Positions 51,580 to 64,000 are shown, counted from the stretch's first letter. The stretch is 64,000 nt of DNA from Paramecium octaurelia (GCA_905182995.1 CAJJDP010000069.1:386612-450611); one strand, 5' to 3'. Program-made: numbers and translations. The notes: a model not told the origin generated them from the sequence alone.

Positions 51580-53061
51580 TATAATTGTTATTAGTTTATA
51601 TTCTTTATTTGATTTAAATAATATTCAATTTTAGAAATAATAAGTAATTTAGGTCCACAATTCTTTATAGTTTAGTAGGTTTTTGCCTTATAAATTAATT
51701 AAGAAAAGAATTCTTTCAACCTATTGCTATCTAATGATTCAAAAATCTATTTTAAAATACAACTAATATCATTATGGAGAGAATAATAAATTGAACTTGT
51801 ATGTATAAATAGTTGTAATGTAAATCACTCAAGTTCCTTGAATTATTGCGGATTATAATCTCAGTCAAATAATTTTGACTTTATTATGATATATGCTTTC
51901 AAACTATGTAAATTTTGAATTAGAAATTAATCGAAAAATATATATACTTTTTTCAAATATGAATGGTAGGGCACTTTGAAATTTTGAGTACAGTTATATT
52001 TAATAGAGGCAAGATAAACAAAAGTTAGATTCTGAAGTATTAAAGGATGGACTTAGAAATATGAATAGAAATTTTTCTTTTTATTTACATGTAGAAAAAA
52101 TGTCATTCTAAAGCAATTTCAGTATCATGCTTAAAAACTACTTCCTTCAAAATTATTTTATTTTTTATAATAAAGAAAATTAAATCTTTAAAAAATGAAA
52201 ATGACTTCTTGATATCTATAATTAAAATTCATTATGTTAATTTAAACAAGATTTTCTATTAAATTACGATTTAAAAATTTTCATCCTAACTCAGTGTATG
52301 AGACTAGAATTCTTTAGTTGGTGAATTTTAGCTATTTTTGATATGTGCTCATTAAATCAATAAATAATGCACAAAGCTAAACTTTGCTGTTATTTAGAAA
52401 AACTTTAAATACCCTTGTTTCAATTGTTATTAAATATATTTCATACTCTAGTTGAATATATCCTATAATTAGCTCATAAGAAATACCTTAAGCATATATT
52501 ATCAATTTTTTTCTAATATAGTCTTTCTCGCATTCCTACTCAACTTGAAGAATAAGGAAGAAATGGTTTCGATTAATCTAAGATTCTGTTCCATTAACTA
52601 AACATATGGCCTTTGATTTTAGATTTCTAATTATAAACCCATTTTAATAAACTTAGTTGGTTAAGGTCTATTTTACTAACATTAAGAAATATGAATAATC
52701 CTATTAAAATTTAATTAACGTTCTGTGTATTTTTTAATCGCTCAATGTTAAAATACAAAAATGAATGAAAATTTTATTTTACAAAGCAACAAATATATAT
52801 CTGATATAATTTAAAAAATAATTCATTAATATAAAGGGCTTAAATATTGTTTTCTTAAGTTTGTTGAATACATTAGTTGATTTAGATTTATCTAATAAAA
52901 TTATTTTTGATTATAACTATTAAATTTAACTCTTATATGCTTGCATTTTTGAATAAGGGATGAGATTTTTAATAATAGATTTATTTTATGTAAATTATTG
53001 TATTTAAGAATTATTTTAAGCAAATGATAAGTATCGTTTTCGAAAATTATAAAAATAAAAG
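51580..53061. other. Intergenic, no gene seen
   Basis: Long AT-rich spacer after the giant gene. No supported frame on either strand. Confidence 0.45.
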
Positions 53062-54259
53062 ATGTCGATATAATTAATTAAAGGTGTAAAATGTGATTTT
53101 ATTTTTAAGTAAGAATTTTACTTAACTTAATATATACAGAGATTAATTAATAAATAGTTTAGATTAGCTTATTGGAACCATAATTAAATGACTTAATAAC
53201 TCTATTTAATCGCTTAAATTTTCTCATGAAAAGAAGAGCAACCAGTTTCTAATAATAATAGAAGAAGCTTAGATAATTAATTTTTTGAAATTTAAAAGAT
53301 TGTTGAATGGAGTAAAATAAAAAATTGAATAATTGATTAATGAATATGATTAGATGAAGCAAGAATATTTTTAATAATGGACAACTAAATTTTGTAATTT
53401 ATTTCAACGTTGTAATATAAAATCTGTATAATGTAAATAGAAATAGTTAGGCTGAGGCAGTTCAATAGGCCCAAAAGCAATTTCAATCTTACTTTAATTA
53501 AATAAGGGTAATAGGTTTTGGAATTAACAATGCAAAACTTTTCATTTAACGAACTTCTTAACTACACATAGAATAACTGTAAATAAAAAATATATAGACA
53601 ATATTTAAATGGATAATTTTAAGAAATACTTAATGCATTAGCAAATACACATGACAATCAAAATGTTATTACAATTCTGGAGAGTGAATTTTCTTAATTT
53701 GATAAGATTGATATAAGACAAAGTTAAGAAAAAATTAAAAGAAAATAAAATCATTTATCATAGTTTGGAAATGAACTATGTTATTAATTAATTAAAATCA
53801 CGATTATTGAGGAGGAAATTTGCTTGGTACTTTAAATCATCGAACAATAATGGTTAGATAATTGGCGGATTTACACCTTATAAATGGAAAATAGGATCTT
53901 ATGGTAACTGTGATTCAAATCCTTTTTTTTATTTTCATAAACTTTGAAGTAATTTTATCTAATAAAATAATAATTGGGATTTTACGCATAATATATTTCA
54001 GATGAATTTATATTATTTGGAGGTTTTGGCAATAGTAATTAAGACTTAAAAATAAACTCTAATTTAGATGGGGATATTCATAATTGGGGGTATTGGATAT
54101 GAAGCTCCTGATGGAGTTGTCACAACCAAAGATTCAATTCATCTAATTGGGATTTTTGAGCCAAAAAAATTTAAGTAATGTGAAATATAGCAAATGATCT
54201 TCACACATCATAGAATTTTATTTAACTGTAGAAGATTGAATCTAATTGATGATCTCTGA
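53062..54259 (+). pseudogene. Decayed TLDc-domain protein
   Basis: The start reads MSIQLIKGVKCDFIFKQEFY. Further pieces are EEQPVSNNNRRSLDNQFFEI, INEYDQMKQEYFQQWTTKFC, QEILNALANTHDNQNVITIL, then KFAWYFKSSNNNGQIIGGFT with PYKWKIGSYG and SNPFFYFHKL, FILFGGFGNSNQDLKINSNL, and GYEAPDGVVTTKDSIHLIGI with FEPKKFKQCEI. The last four pieces match the TLDc domain in order: GGYT..W, the FGGGHDI strand, and the 'SYEAPDG...YLAGS..FKV.EIE' end found in Paramecium members. Frame changes and TGAs (for example near 53219, 53332, 53455, 53945 and 54098) break it. TLDc proteins are linked to oxidation resistance and V-ATPase regulation; this copy is not functional as written. Confidence 0.65.
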
Positions 54260-55741
54260 AAAAATTATTGATTACAATATTGAGGTATTCCTCCACAAAT
54301 TGCACCTTGCAATTAGATAATTCAATTCATAAAAATTTGAATTCCATGTTATGTTAGTTTATATGTATTAAAAAAACAACTTTACATTTTGAAAGAAAAA
54401 ATCAGAACGAAGTCAATTTTGAATTAAAAAAAAAATAAACAAAATTGTAATTTTCAATTTTATGAAAACAGTAATTTTGACAATAAAAGTATTAACATTT
54501 CATTGTAAAAAAGCACATTAATTCTTAACATTATTTATTTGGCTAAATTAAGAATTCTTAAATGCCATGAAAATATATTTTCTCTATTAATTGATGAAGG
54601 TGCAGTTAAAAATACTTGTGATGAATACTGAGTTTTTTTATAATCATTTAAGTTAATAGAAATTACCAATTAAATCATTCCCTGATATATGTAAATAAAG
54701 CTATTAAATTTAATTAAAAAAATTTCACTATTCTGAACAATAGTGATACTTATCACATTTTATTCTTTTACATATGTTATTTTGGATACAACTTTTCATT
54801 TTTTCAATACTCATAAAGTTCTATAAAGGTCTGATTTATTTAAAATCCAAGAGAAAAGTAAATAATCTTATATATATTTTAGACTTAGAATTAGAGATTT
54901 ATCAATAAAGGATTAAAATGAATTAATGGGGAATCAACATAACTTTATTTCTATAAATATTATACTATTGATATCATTTTAGGATTATTTAAAAAATAAT
55001 AATGAAATTCTTGATGTTATATTTTTAAAATGAAGGATAATTATTTTATTTATTTTCAAAATATGATTGTATTGAATCATTTAAACTCTTTCTAATTGCA
55101 TTAAAGTTATATAACAATTTCATTTAAATGAACACATACATGTCCTACTATTTCTAAGTATGCAATTAATTTGAATGCGAATCAACATCAACTTATATGC
55201 CTGAATTATAATTGATAATAAGATTAGATGAGTGTGTGAAGAATTTCTTAGATTTTTAATTTGAGATTAATGTTATTTTTATGCATTTGAGAGCTTTAAT
55301 CAATTAATCAAATAAAGAGGATGAGGCTAATTAGGGTTGTATGTCCAGGATATATTTGAGATAAAAGGAAATGCAAAACCAGATCTTATTGACGAATAGA
55401 AAATCTCAGAGCTCCAAGCTTAGCAGAAGTGCACATAACTATCAATGTTAATTGAAACTACTATAAAAAAGAATGCGAAAATCATTACGATCTTAAAGAG
55501 GCGGCTACCTCAAATAATATTGTTTATTAATTTAACTTCTGCAAGAATAAATAAAATTTGATCAGATCATTTATAGTAAATTCTTGCCATATTGTAGTGA
55601 CAATGAAGTTTCCTAAACATTTTCTTGACCTCTTGTGCGATTTAAGCAGATGCTTTGTTCATTTAAAATTGCTTATTTGACTATATTGAAAAAAGAACAT
55701 AATTTCTTAATCTAATAGAAATTAAATTATTTTTTTTAATT
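54260..55741. other. Intergenic, no gene seen
   Basis: AT-rich spacer with short homopolymers (A9 near 54427). No B-box-like exon could be found upstream of the MORN gene that follows, although its paralog has one. Confidence 0.45.
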
Positions 55742-57838
55742 ATGAAATCTCTTTCTTTTTCTCAAGGTAAAAGAGTTTGTTTTGAACCAATCAAAGAATT
55801 GGAAGTTTAAGAGTTCGACTAAAACTAAAAACGATTCATCAAGGTTAAAATACAAGTTGCCATAAATAATGGTAACCTAATAATGTTCTCATATAAGAAT
55901 TAAATTATAAGAAAGTAAAATATGTTAAGTAGTTTAGAGCTCATTTTAGTGATTTTTATACTAATATCGATATGTTTGAGAATATAGAATAAATAAAATA
56001 TTTAGAATGGTAAGGTGAATATGGACCAACTCAAAGAAGATAAGGTAAATGGATTGCAACTTGGAAAGGAATAAGAATTATAGAGGTTGGTGGATACTAC
56101 TAAGATGATATAAAGATGGGCTTATGGAAACAACCAATTACTAATTATGGGGAGTAAACTTGAAATAATTATTTTTATAATAGTAAAGCCAAAGTATATG
56201 AAAGTGGGGAGTACTTTGAGGATTAAAAATGCGGGAGATGGAATTACATTTATAAAGATGCCATTATGTATTACATTTAATTGATTTAATAGTGGTGGAG
56301 GATCATATGATGAAAGGCAAAATGGCATTAAAATTGGAAAATGGATTGAATTACATCAAAGATTTCATGAGAAGAATTAAGTATTTTTAAATGGCGAATA
56401 CAAAAATGGGAAAAAAGTTGGTTTATGGGATATTAATTTTATAAATTTCTACAATAAAAAATTCTCATAAATGTATCAGCTATATAAATTTAGCAACAAA
56501 TGCAATTTGTTTTCTTAGTGGGGGTGGATCATACGATGATAGAGGAGATGGTCTTAAAATTGGGAGATGGATTGAATTAGATGAAGGGTTTTCTTAAGAA
56601 GGCTAAATAATTCATAGAGGTGAATATGTGAATGGTAAAAAAGTTGGTATTTGGGATATTTATTTCAATGGAATAATCTAAAAGATGTAAAAATGATATT
56701 AATTCTTAATCAATTAAAATTTTTGCCTTAGTGGGGGTGGATCATATGATAATAATGGAGATGGCATTAAATTAGGAAAATGGATTGAGTTAGAAGAGGG
56801 ATTTTATAATTACAAATTAGTAGTTCATAATGGTGAATACAAAAATAGCAAAAAAGTTGGAAATTGGGATATTTATTATAGATCTTCCATTGATGAAGAA
56901 ATCTAAAAAATGTAATAATTATATATATTTCTTAATTCATGCAAATTTGTTGTTGTAGTGGGGGTGGATCATATGATGATAGAGGAGATGGTATTAAAGT
57001 TGGGAGTTGGATTGAATTAGATAAGGGATTTTTTCTTCACAATTAATTAATTTATAATGGCTAATATACAGAAGGGAAAAAATTTGGTAGATGGGATTTA
57101 AAGTTTAGGGCAAGTTATTGTAATTAATTCAGAAAATTGTAAATAAATATTGTAATATATTTTTTGATAGTGGAGGTGGATCATACGACAAAAGTGGAGA
57201 TGGCGTAAAAATTGGAAATTGGGTGGACTTGTATGAGGGATTTTCAGAGGATTGTTAGTTAATTTATAATGGTGAATATCAAAATGGTAAAAAGGTTGGC
57301 AGATGGGATATTAAGTATAGGAATAATTGGTGTTAATAATTCTCAGAAATGTAAAAAATATAATAAAAGGTGTAAAACGAATTATATGTCAAATATTTGT
57401 GTTAGTGGAGGCGGGATATTTGAGGCAGCTGAAAATGAGTGTAAGTAAGGTAATTGGGTAGAGATATTGAATGTTTTCAATAAATAGTCTTATGCAAAGT
57501 ATAAAGGAGAATATAAAGATGACAAAAGAATAGGGCAATGGGATATTTTGGTTCATAATAATGGAAATGATGAAAAGATGTAAAAATATATTATTAGTTT
57601 ACAATAATTTTATGAAAATTTTTGTTCTAGTGGTGGAGGATTGTATGATTAATTAGGTAACGAAACTAAATTGGGTTAATGGAATGAATTATCAGATGAT
57701 TTCAATTTTTACTTCTAAACAATAGATAATGGCGAATATAGAGATGGTAAAAAAGTTGGCGTATGGGTACACATGTATAGAGGTTATAATCAGGAGAAAG
57801 GATTCAAGATAGGCCACGAAACTAAATATGAGATATGA
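55742..57838 (+). CDS. MORN/YwqK-like repeat protein
   Basis: 580 residues in 10 exons; introns of 23, 30, 25, 46, 45, 47, 32, 55 and 51 nt total 354 nt and leave exactly 581 codons with the TGA (57836). ATG at 55742 starts MKSLSFSQGKRVCFEPIKEL. A lead repeat (GKWIATWKGIRIIEVGGYYQ) is nearly the same as in the gene at 4805-7487. Seven units follow: GGGSYDERQNG, GGGSYDDRGDG, GGGSYDNNGDG, GGGSYDDRGDG, GGGSYDKSGDG, GGGIFEAAENE and GGGLYDQLGNE, each ending near NGKKVGRWDI. Each GGG unit is an exon entered through a phase-2 intron (AT or TT before GT, T after AG). It lacks the N-terminal B-box/coiled coil of its paralog. No signal peptide; role unknown, probably a binding scaffold. Confidence 0.9.
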
Positions 57839-58468
57839 AATAAAAAATATTAATAAAAATAAAATTTCCTTTTTTTTTAAGTTACTTTTCACACATATGT
57901 GTTTGAATGTAACTTTATGAAATAAGAGTTTTGAATCAGTTCAAACTTATCCAAAAGTGTGGTATGCAGAGTCGAAAATTAGAAAAAACTAATAGTGAAT
58001 CAAGATTCATTAAATAAAAAAATGCTAAAAAGGCTTAGAAGCTAATACTTAAAAGTAATAATTAAAATCAGCAATATCATTAGAGTTGAGAATAATTACA
58101 TCTTCAAAATTTTTTCTGAAGCAAAACATAATTAGTTCGAAATTTTATTATAAGAAAATAATATTCAAATATAATTACATTATTTTAGGTTTTAGTCTTA
58201 GCAACATATAATCATTTTACAAAAAGTTGCAATTGATGCAGTACTTATAGGTAATTAATAAATTTTAGAATTAAACCCAATTTATAATCTATTTTGTAAG
58301 ACTATATTTTATTATTCATATGTATATATATTTTCTGATTTACATTGTTTATTTTTGATATTCGATAATAAATAAATTATTTTATAATTGACATATATGT
58401 ATTAATAGAAAGTATTAATTGAAGAATTCGTTTACAAATTGTTAAAGGCAATTTTTGATTGTGTGCAT
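57839..58468. other. Intergenic, no gene seen
   Basis: Spacer between convergent genes; no supported frame. Confidence 0.45.
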
Positions 58469-59221
58469 TCAAATCTTTTAAATGTGTTATGAGAATAAGG
58501 AATTAATTTAATAAGAATTTAAGCAAAGTAGATATAATATTGATAATTGATATTTAGATCTAATAAATAACTAAAAGACTTGTTAAATCAAATACATTTA
58601 TTTGTTCATTCTATTAAATGAATTATCACGTTCATTTTCAACTCTATTAATATGTTCAAGTAATATAGTTACTCTTCTTAGTGTTGAGGGTGAGTAACAT
58701 AAATTCCAATTTTATACATTCCTGACAATATAAACTATATCTTTACAAAATTCATCAAAAATTTTAAATTCACATCCTTAATATGCTCTTGATTTTGGCA
58801 TTCTATCTTAATATTAAAACCTCCGTTCATATTATTATCATTATTAAATCACTTTCAATTTCTTTTTGGATACTATTTATATCAAATTTATATCCTCATT
58901 TTATTGTTCTACCATTTCTAATAAATTAGTTTGAAATATAAATAAGTTGGAATAATGAATTTAATAATTTTAATTACTGTGCCATATTTTTGAACTATTC
59001 TTTATACATTCTTTCAATTAATAATATTTTGATCTTAGATTTCTAAACGTTTCATAGGGTTGAAATTTTGCCCTTTCCATTTTAATTTTTTTAGCCAATA
59101 CTAATTCTTTTTTATTTCTCTTAAAAATAAGTATTTTCATGATGAATTCCAATTCATCCATGTCAATTTTAATTTTAAACCTTATAGAAGAAGAAACACT
59201 CTTGCAAAATTTTATTAACAC
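58469..59221 (-). CDS. Small protein gene, apparently split by an in-frame TGA
   Basis: Two coding-like stretches lie in the same frame. The upstream one (59221-58838) reads KIDMDELEFIMKILIFKRNK, KMERAKFQPYETFRNLRSKY, KECIKNSSKIWHSNQNYQ and ends VSKKKLKVIQQ-TGA. The downstream one (58801-58469, 110 residues) starts MPKSRAYQGCEFKIFDEFCK, continues LCYSPSTLRRVTILLEHINR, and ends at TGA 58469. Both use TAA/TAG as Gln. They may be two short genes or one gene of about 250 residues interrupted by a TGA at 58838-58840, for example through mutation, an unrecognised intron or an IES. No ATG start is certain for the upstream part (an internal ATG encodes MDELEF). No family recognised. Confidence 0.55.
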
Positions 59222-60329
59222 TTTAAGATGAATATGGTTTAAACATTAGAGTACTGAAAATTGAAAAATAAAGATCTAATGATAATTTAATCAATAATAT
59301 TTAAACTCAAAGTAATATTTTAAGATTGGTTAATTTTAATATCAATTTTTTTATGACTCATACAATAATTCTAAATTTGCTCAATAGAGTAGCAGAAATT
59401 GAAAAAATATTAGTTGAAGGATTATGATATTCATAAAAGTATTTAATTTGAATGTATATTACTGAAAAACCGAGTAAACTTAGAAAATGTGCAATTATAA
59501 TAAAATGGGTTGTATCCCCATATTATATTATTGTCTTAATCAAGTGCTTATAGCCAGTTAGGTTTTCCTAAGTACTAGAGGGTGTTGTTGATTATTAGAA
59601 GAGTTCCTCTTTCTTTTTGAGAATATAATTTTTTTGTTGCACTATGAATTTTAAAGAAATTCTTTTAAATATTCGATGATAAATTTGTTCTATCATCCCT
59701 AAGATAGTAATTATTATGCTTGAAGTCCACTTTCTTAAAAATTTTAACTAATTGATAACCATCTAAGTATTTGTTAATTGATATTAATTAAATTGAATTA
59801 TTTAATTCTATATAAAAAATAAAATTTTAATGATTAAAAGTATCAACTGAATGCTTAATAAAATTAATACTTGTTGATTTGAATTTTAATATGACTTTAT
59901 TAATTTATTTAAGTAATGATATATTTTACTAGTTCTAAATACACCCTAATTGAGGCTTGGAAGGAAATGTTGTTAATCTTACACTAGTTTTTCTTTAAAA
60001 TATAATTAAAAAAAAATGCAATGAAATCAAGTTAAACTAACCAAATTATCAAGCTTAATTTCTATACCAAATGCTGTCCATAATATTTGAAAGAATTCTC
60101 ATCCCTCTACATCAACAATCAGATCTCTATATTGATTAATACTCTCTGAAATTTGAATTGATGAAACTCTTCATTAATGATTGTATGCTTTTGATCTGAA
60201 GGTCAACTATTAGATTAAATTTTAAATACTATTTTTTTCATCAAAAAAATTTTGCTTCGTTCTATTTATTTACTTTTCAAGCTTAATATTTCTTAATTGA
60301 CCATATTCCTCATCAAATAAAGAATTACA
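59222..60329. other. Intergenic, no gene seen
   Basis: AT-rich, no supported coding frame. It abuts the 3' end of the LINE remnant. Confidence 0.45.
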
Positions 60330-62860
60330 TATAAATGCAGTTTGGAATATTCTTTTTTATGACAGAAAATTATGTTATGATATTTCATTTAATTTCTTTG
60401 CTTGTTTTCTTTCATAAGTGTCACGTTCAAAAATGATAGTTTTTTTATTCTTTTGGCAAATGCTCTTCAACTCTTTTTAGTATCTTCTCTACTTCTTCCT
60501 TTCAGTTTCCGACTTTTCCCCATAGATGATCCCATATGTGCATTAATGTCAGTCTCTTACTATGGATTTCGCTTTTTTTTTTTTTATCCATTTGTTGGAA
60601 GTTCAAAGAACGAATTTCCTACTACTCTTCTTATAGAGAATGAACTTTCTTCTTTCCCCTTCTTCTTTGGTCCATTGACTGGCTTGTTGTTCCATTTCTT
60701 TAATTTCTTCTTACTTTTCAAGTTCATTTCGCAAATATATTCCATTTGAGTTTCTATAAATTTCTAGTATCTTGATGCGCCTCCTTCCCAGTTACCTGCA
60801 CTTGTATTGGTACCTTCCTAAAATCGATATTTGAAATTAGATGTAATTGTATAAGTGAAAATTTTTATAAGCTTCTCCTCCTCATCAAGGTCATATACAC
60901 TCCTTCTAAAAATTTCATTCCTGAATGATCTTCTTAGGTATCTATTTTTTTTTTCGTCAAAATTCAAGTCAACCAATTAAGCTATCAACAACTCTTTTTG
61001 GAAAATTCTTGTTTAGTCCCTATACTATTCTAAATGAGTTCCTTCTTATCTTTTGCCATTTTATTGTAGTTGTTTTCTTTTCATTTACATTAACAGATTA
61101 CAGTACCTTGTGAATGGTAGCACATCTAACGATAATAATTTATATTTTTGCATAAATTATGGTTATTTCCATATTGTGTTTTAGATTAACTCTTATTGTT
61201 ATCCAGATTCTCAAATATGAACTATTCTAAAAGTTACCTTTAAAACTAAATGTACAGCTATTTCTATGAGATTTTTTCACTCATATGAACCATATCTTGG
61301 TTTGCTATTATTACTACATCATCTGCATAAGGGAGAATTACTATGGTTTCTAGTAACTTCGTTTCTTTCCATCTTTCTGAGGAAAATATTCCACCTCCCA
61401 TCTAATTCTTTTCTTGACTCTGCTATTCAAATAATAGAAGAAAGGGCTAGAGTGATCCTTATTGCACTAAATTTCTGAATATAATTTTTTCCCAAGTTAT
61501 TGGGTCAAATATACATAATTGTCTTATAAATTAATCAAGTAATCTCTTAATCCTTTAAATATCTATTTCTATAAAATTTCACAATCAATAGAGTTGTAGG
61601 TAATCAAATGCATGATATAGTCCATTATACCATTAAATGTAATTTTCTGATCTATTTAGACTTTCCTCCATCCTTATTTCTTTTATTTCTGTTTATTCTT
61701 CGTTAATCTATTTTATTGTATGTTTATTTACATTTTTATTTGTACTTTGTAGATATTCCTAGACTCCAGCTAACATTTTCATTTTTTCTTTGCATCATGT
61801 ATAATTTCTTTTTAGCTTGTAATTTATTTGCCTTCTTCCTATTCTAGTAAGTTAATTATCCCTCCTTCTTTATCAATATAAATATTTGTAGTATGCTGAA
61901 TGTATTTGTGAAATCTCTTTCAATCACTTCCAAAATTTTATATTTAAATTTCTCATTACATACTGTGTATTTCGAGTTCTGAATTTGATCATTTATCTAC
62001 CTGATGTAATTTATTTTGTCGCTAGTATTAAGTCATCAAGCTTATTGAGCCCATTTCTTTTCTTTTTCATTCCATGCAAAGAAAATTATTCTCTTGCCTT
62101 CTTACTATCTAACATAGTATCCCCTTTCATCATTTTATTCTACATTTTTGTGGATTATGATATGAGGTTGGGTAAACTTGAAATCAGTTTAAATTTTCTG
62201 ATAATTTCCTTTACCCATATATACAAAAATGAAATTAATTTTTGATAACCATTACAAAAATTATTCTGCATTCTAATTTGCTTTATTTCATTCTTTTTCT
62301 TGTTGTGAGGTAAACTATAGAATGAAAGTTTTTCTTGGTTTCTTGGTTTGAGTTTAAATCTGAACCCGTTCTGTATTGACAAAGATTTAATTTTTCCAAT
62401 AAGATACAGTATTCTCCTTTAAATTCTCTTTGGTGAACATTCCAAATCAGATTAATAGTTTTCCAATAAGAATTCGCCAATATTGAATTCTAAGCTCCTA
62501 GAACTTGTTATTAATTGTGCTATTGTTCCTATCATCAACCATTTTCCATTCTATTCCTTAGAATGTACCCTTCCATCTCTGTAAAATTCCTTTCTAATCT
62601 TATACAAGCTTTAATTATTGATTCTCCAACAAATGATATATACTTCAAGCAAACATCATCTCCTGATTACTTGACTCAATATAATTAAATCTTACTTTCC
62701 TCCCCCTTTAATTTCTTTCCTTGTCAGGCGTCAATGCATCCTATCTACTCATTTTACCCTTAATTCGCTGTGATCTAATTGGCAGAGGAAAGCATCCCTG
62801 ATTGCTCCACTTATGACATCATAGGACATCTTTAATAAAAAGATTTTCGAGTATTTATAT
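60330..62860 (-). mobile_element. Degenerate LINE-type (non-LTR) retrotransposon
   Basis: On the reverse strand the reverse transcriptase core is visible: NLVQQGSLQPFLLLFEQQ (61474-61421; compare the usual GxxQGxxLSP block) followed by LETIVILPYADDVVIIANQD, with YADD encoded at 61329-61318. Upstream is YHAFDYLQLY near 61610, where the first catalytic Asp block is expected. Further upstream, 62480-62155 reads ILLEKLNLCQYRTGSDLNSN and KNEIKQIRMQNNFCNGYQKL; around 62660-62540 reads ESIIKACIRLERNFTEMEGY. Downstream, 60750-60600 reads QQASQWTKEEGERRKFILYK. Frames change repeatedly and TGAs interrupt, so it is dead. Base use differs from neighbours (CT-rich on the plus strand). Boundaries are approximate; no target-site duplication or poly(A) end was found. 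Confidence 0.75.
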
Positions 62861-64000
62861 TTAAAAATGCAGGAAATTCAGGCCTTATTGATTTTGAATC
62901 TTACTTCATTTAGACGGATCTTAGAAATTAGAATCATAAATTATCATCTTATCCAATTTATAACAAGGGATTCCCATTAATAATCATAGTTTATAGTCAT
63001 TTCATCGGTGCTTCTTTATTAATTTCTACTCTTATTACTAAAATATAAATAACACCAAAAACCTTCGATTATTTTGTATCAATTTTATATTTTAACACTA
63101 AAAACCAAAATACAAAGAATTTTGCCAGGAATCAACCCAGGTTTTTTTTTAACTATACTAAAAATGATTATTATCATTATCTTTGAAATTATCATACTTT
63201 CCCTCTACAAATAATTATCACAATGTATTTAAATACAAGATTTCTCTAATGTGCTTTATATGCTTTCAAATATGCATTCATTTCTACATTGAGGTTAGTT
63301 GTGTTTATAAATCAATATAGTAATTCATGCGAATACAAGTGAATACATTCTTTTATGTCTTTGGAAACTATCTGATTCCAATCTCTAAATAATGCTCAAG
63401 CTGCTTTTGGAATTAGTCTATTTTGGCTATATTGAGTTCCATTCGAAAATCTGTGTTTTGAATTTTAACAATATTTTCTTAAGAACCCAATTTTTAGCAG
63501 CTTGCACTTTTCAGATTAGATTAAGTATGTATGAACTGAACTCTACACCTTAATTCAGGTAAGCTTTTTTGTCAAATAAATATGTAAATGAACTCATAAT
63601 GTATTTTTTTTGATAGTTTATTGTTTCCTACTAAAACTTCTCGCTAATGAAAACTACTCTGATTATATATTGATTGCTGCAGCGATTAGATTTGTTACAG
63701 TCCTTCTATACTGTAATGCATACTAAATCTTCAATGTTTTTGATTGTTAAATATTTTTACAATATGTTCTAATTAATAGTACTTATTTTTCAATCGTGAA
63801 ATAACACTACCAGGTTAGCGAATATTTAATGTTTCTATCTTTTTCAGGTGAAAAAATAGATATAGATGGATTAAAATTTACAACATTATTTTGACGCCAA
63901 TCAACTTGGACTAAGAATGTTAATGCTTCAGATCATTAAGTACAATTCTTGTATATTTTAGACTTGAGATATCGACAGTGATTAAGGCAAGTGATGAATA
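62861..64000. other. Gene-poor right edge
   Basis: No supported gene. The first few hundred bases could hold eroded 5' LINE sequence, but I see no endonuclease motif. Confidence 0.4.

Noticed and set aside
60402-62245. Plus-strand Phe/Leu/Ser-rich open frames
   Set aside because: They are antisense to the LINE remnant, whose reverse transcriptase motif is on the minus strand.
1-64000. tRNA, rRNA, CRISPR arrays and telomeric repeats
   Set aside because: I looked for conserved tRNA arms, spaced direct repeats and G/T-rich telomere units and saw none that I could support by eye.

Overview
The window reads as ciliate germline DNA, most probably from a Paramecium. It is very AT-rich. Every long coding frame uses TGA as its only stop and is full of in-frame TAA and TAG, which must be read as glutamine. 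Introns are mostly 20-34 nt, start GTA and end TAG, as in Paramecium. One TA-bounded 53-bp insertion has the inverted ends TATAGAT and ATCTATA, which is the Paramecium internal eliminated sequence (IES) signature. A decayed LINE-type retrotransposon and several broken genes also fit micronuclear rather than macronuclear DNA. There is a 72-base assembly gap at 13607-13678 and a single-n join at 22203, where the assembly repeats about 1.35 kb with and without the IES. All genes below were read by hand with the TGA-only code; under the standard code almost all of them vanish.

Layout. 1-4.8 kb: no gene seen. 4.8-7.5 kb (-): B-box, coiled-coil and MORN/YwqK-like repeat protein. 9.0-11.5 kb (+): a 12-repeat WD40 pseudogene. 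11.7-12.9 kb (-): decayed Cys-containing gene. 12.9-15.6 kb: gene-poor, with the gap and a MORN-repeat relic. 15.6-16.4 kb (+): frameshifted gene, tail-to-tail with a 4.2-kb secreted/membrane protein gene (16.45-20.68 kb, -). 20.9-23.6 kb: the IES+/IES- assembly duplication. 23.1-24.7 kb (+): zinc-finger/WD40 protein, then a small gene. 25.2-26.35 kb (-): decayed gene. 26.7-29.0 kb (+): a protein with two different ADP-ribosyltransferase domains. 29.7-31.7 kb (+): protein kinase fused to a P-loop GTPase. 33.9-37.4 kb (-) and 44.9-51.6 kb (+): two divergent members of one Cys-rich, multi-pass membrane protein family. Between them lie a B-box/pseudo-GTPase gene (40.7-42.9 kb, +) and a small gene. 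53.1-54.3 kb (+): TLDc pseudogene. 55.7-57.8 kb (+): second MORN/YwqK-like gene. 58.5-59.2 kb (-): a small gene or pair. 60.3-62.9 kb (-): LINE remnant. The rest is gene-poor.

How the genes relate. Nothing here looks like an operon or a pathway. What recurs is domain shuffling: B-box-like zinc fingers plus coiled coils are joined to MORN repeats, WD40 repeats or a GTPase-like domain; kinase is joined to GTPase; two transferase clades are joined in one chain. Exon bookkeeping (total length minus introns divisible by three, no internal TGA) holds exactly for both MORN genes, both Cys-rich membrane genes, the two-transferase gene, the pseudo-GTPase gene and the WD40 gene, so those models are firm. 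The kinase-GTPase gene and the 4.2-kb membrane gene are each one base out and still need one more intron or an indel.
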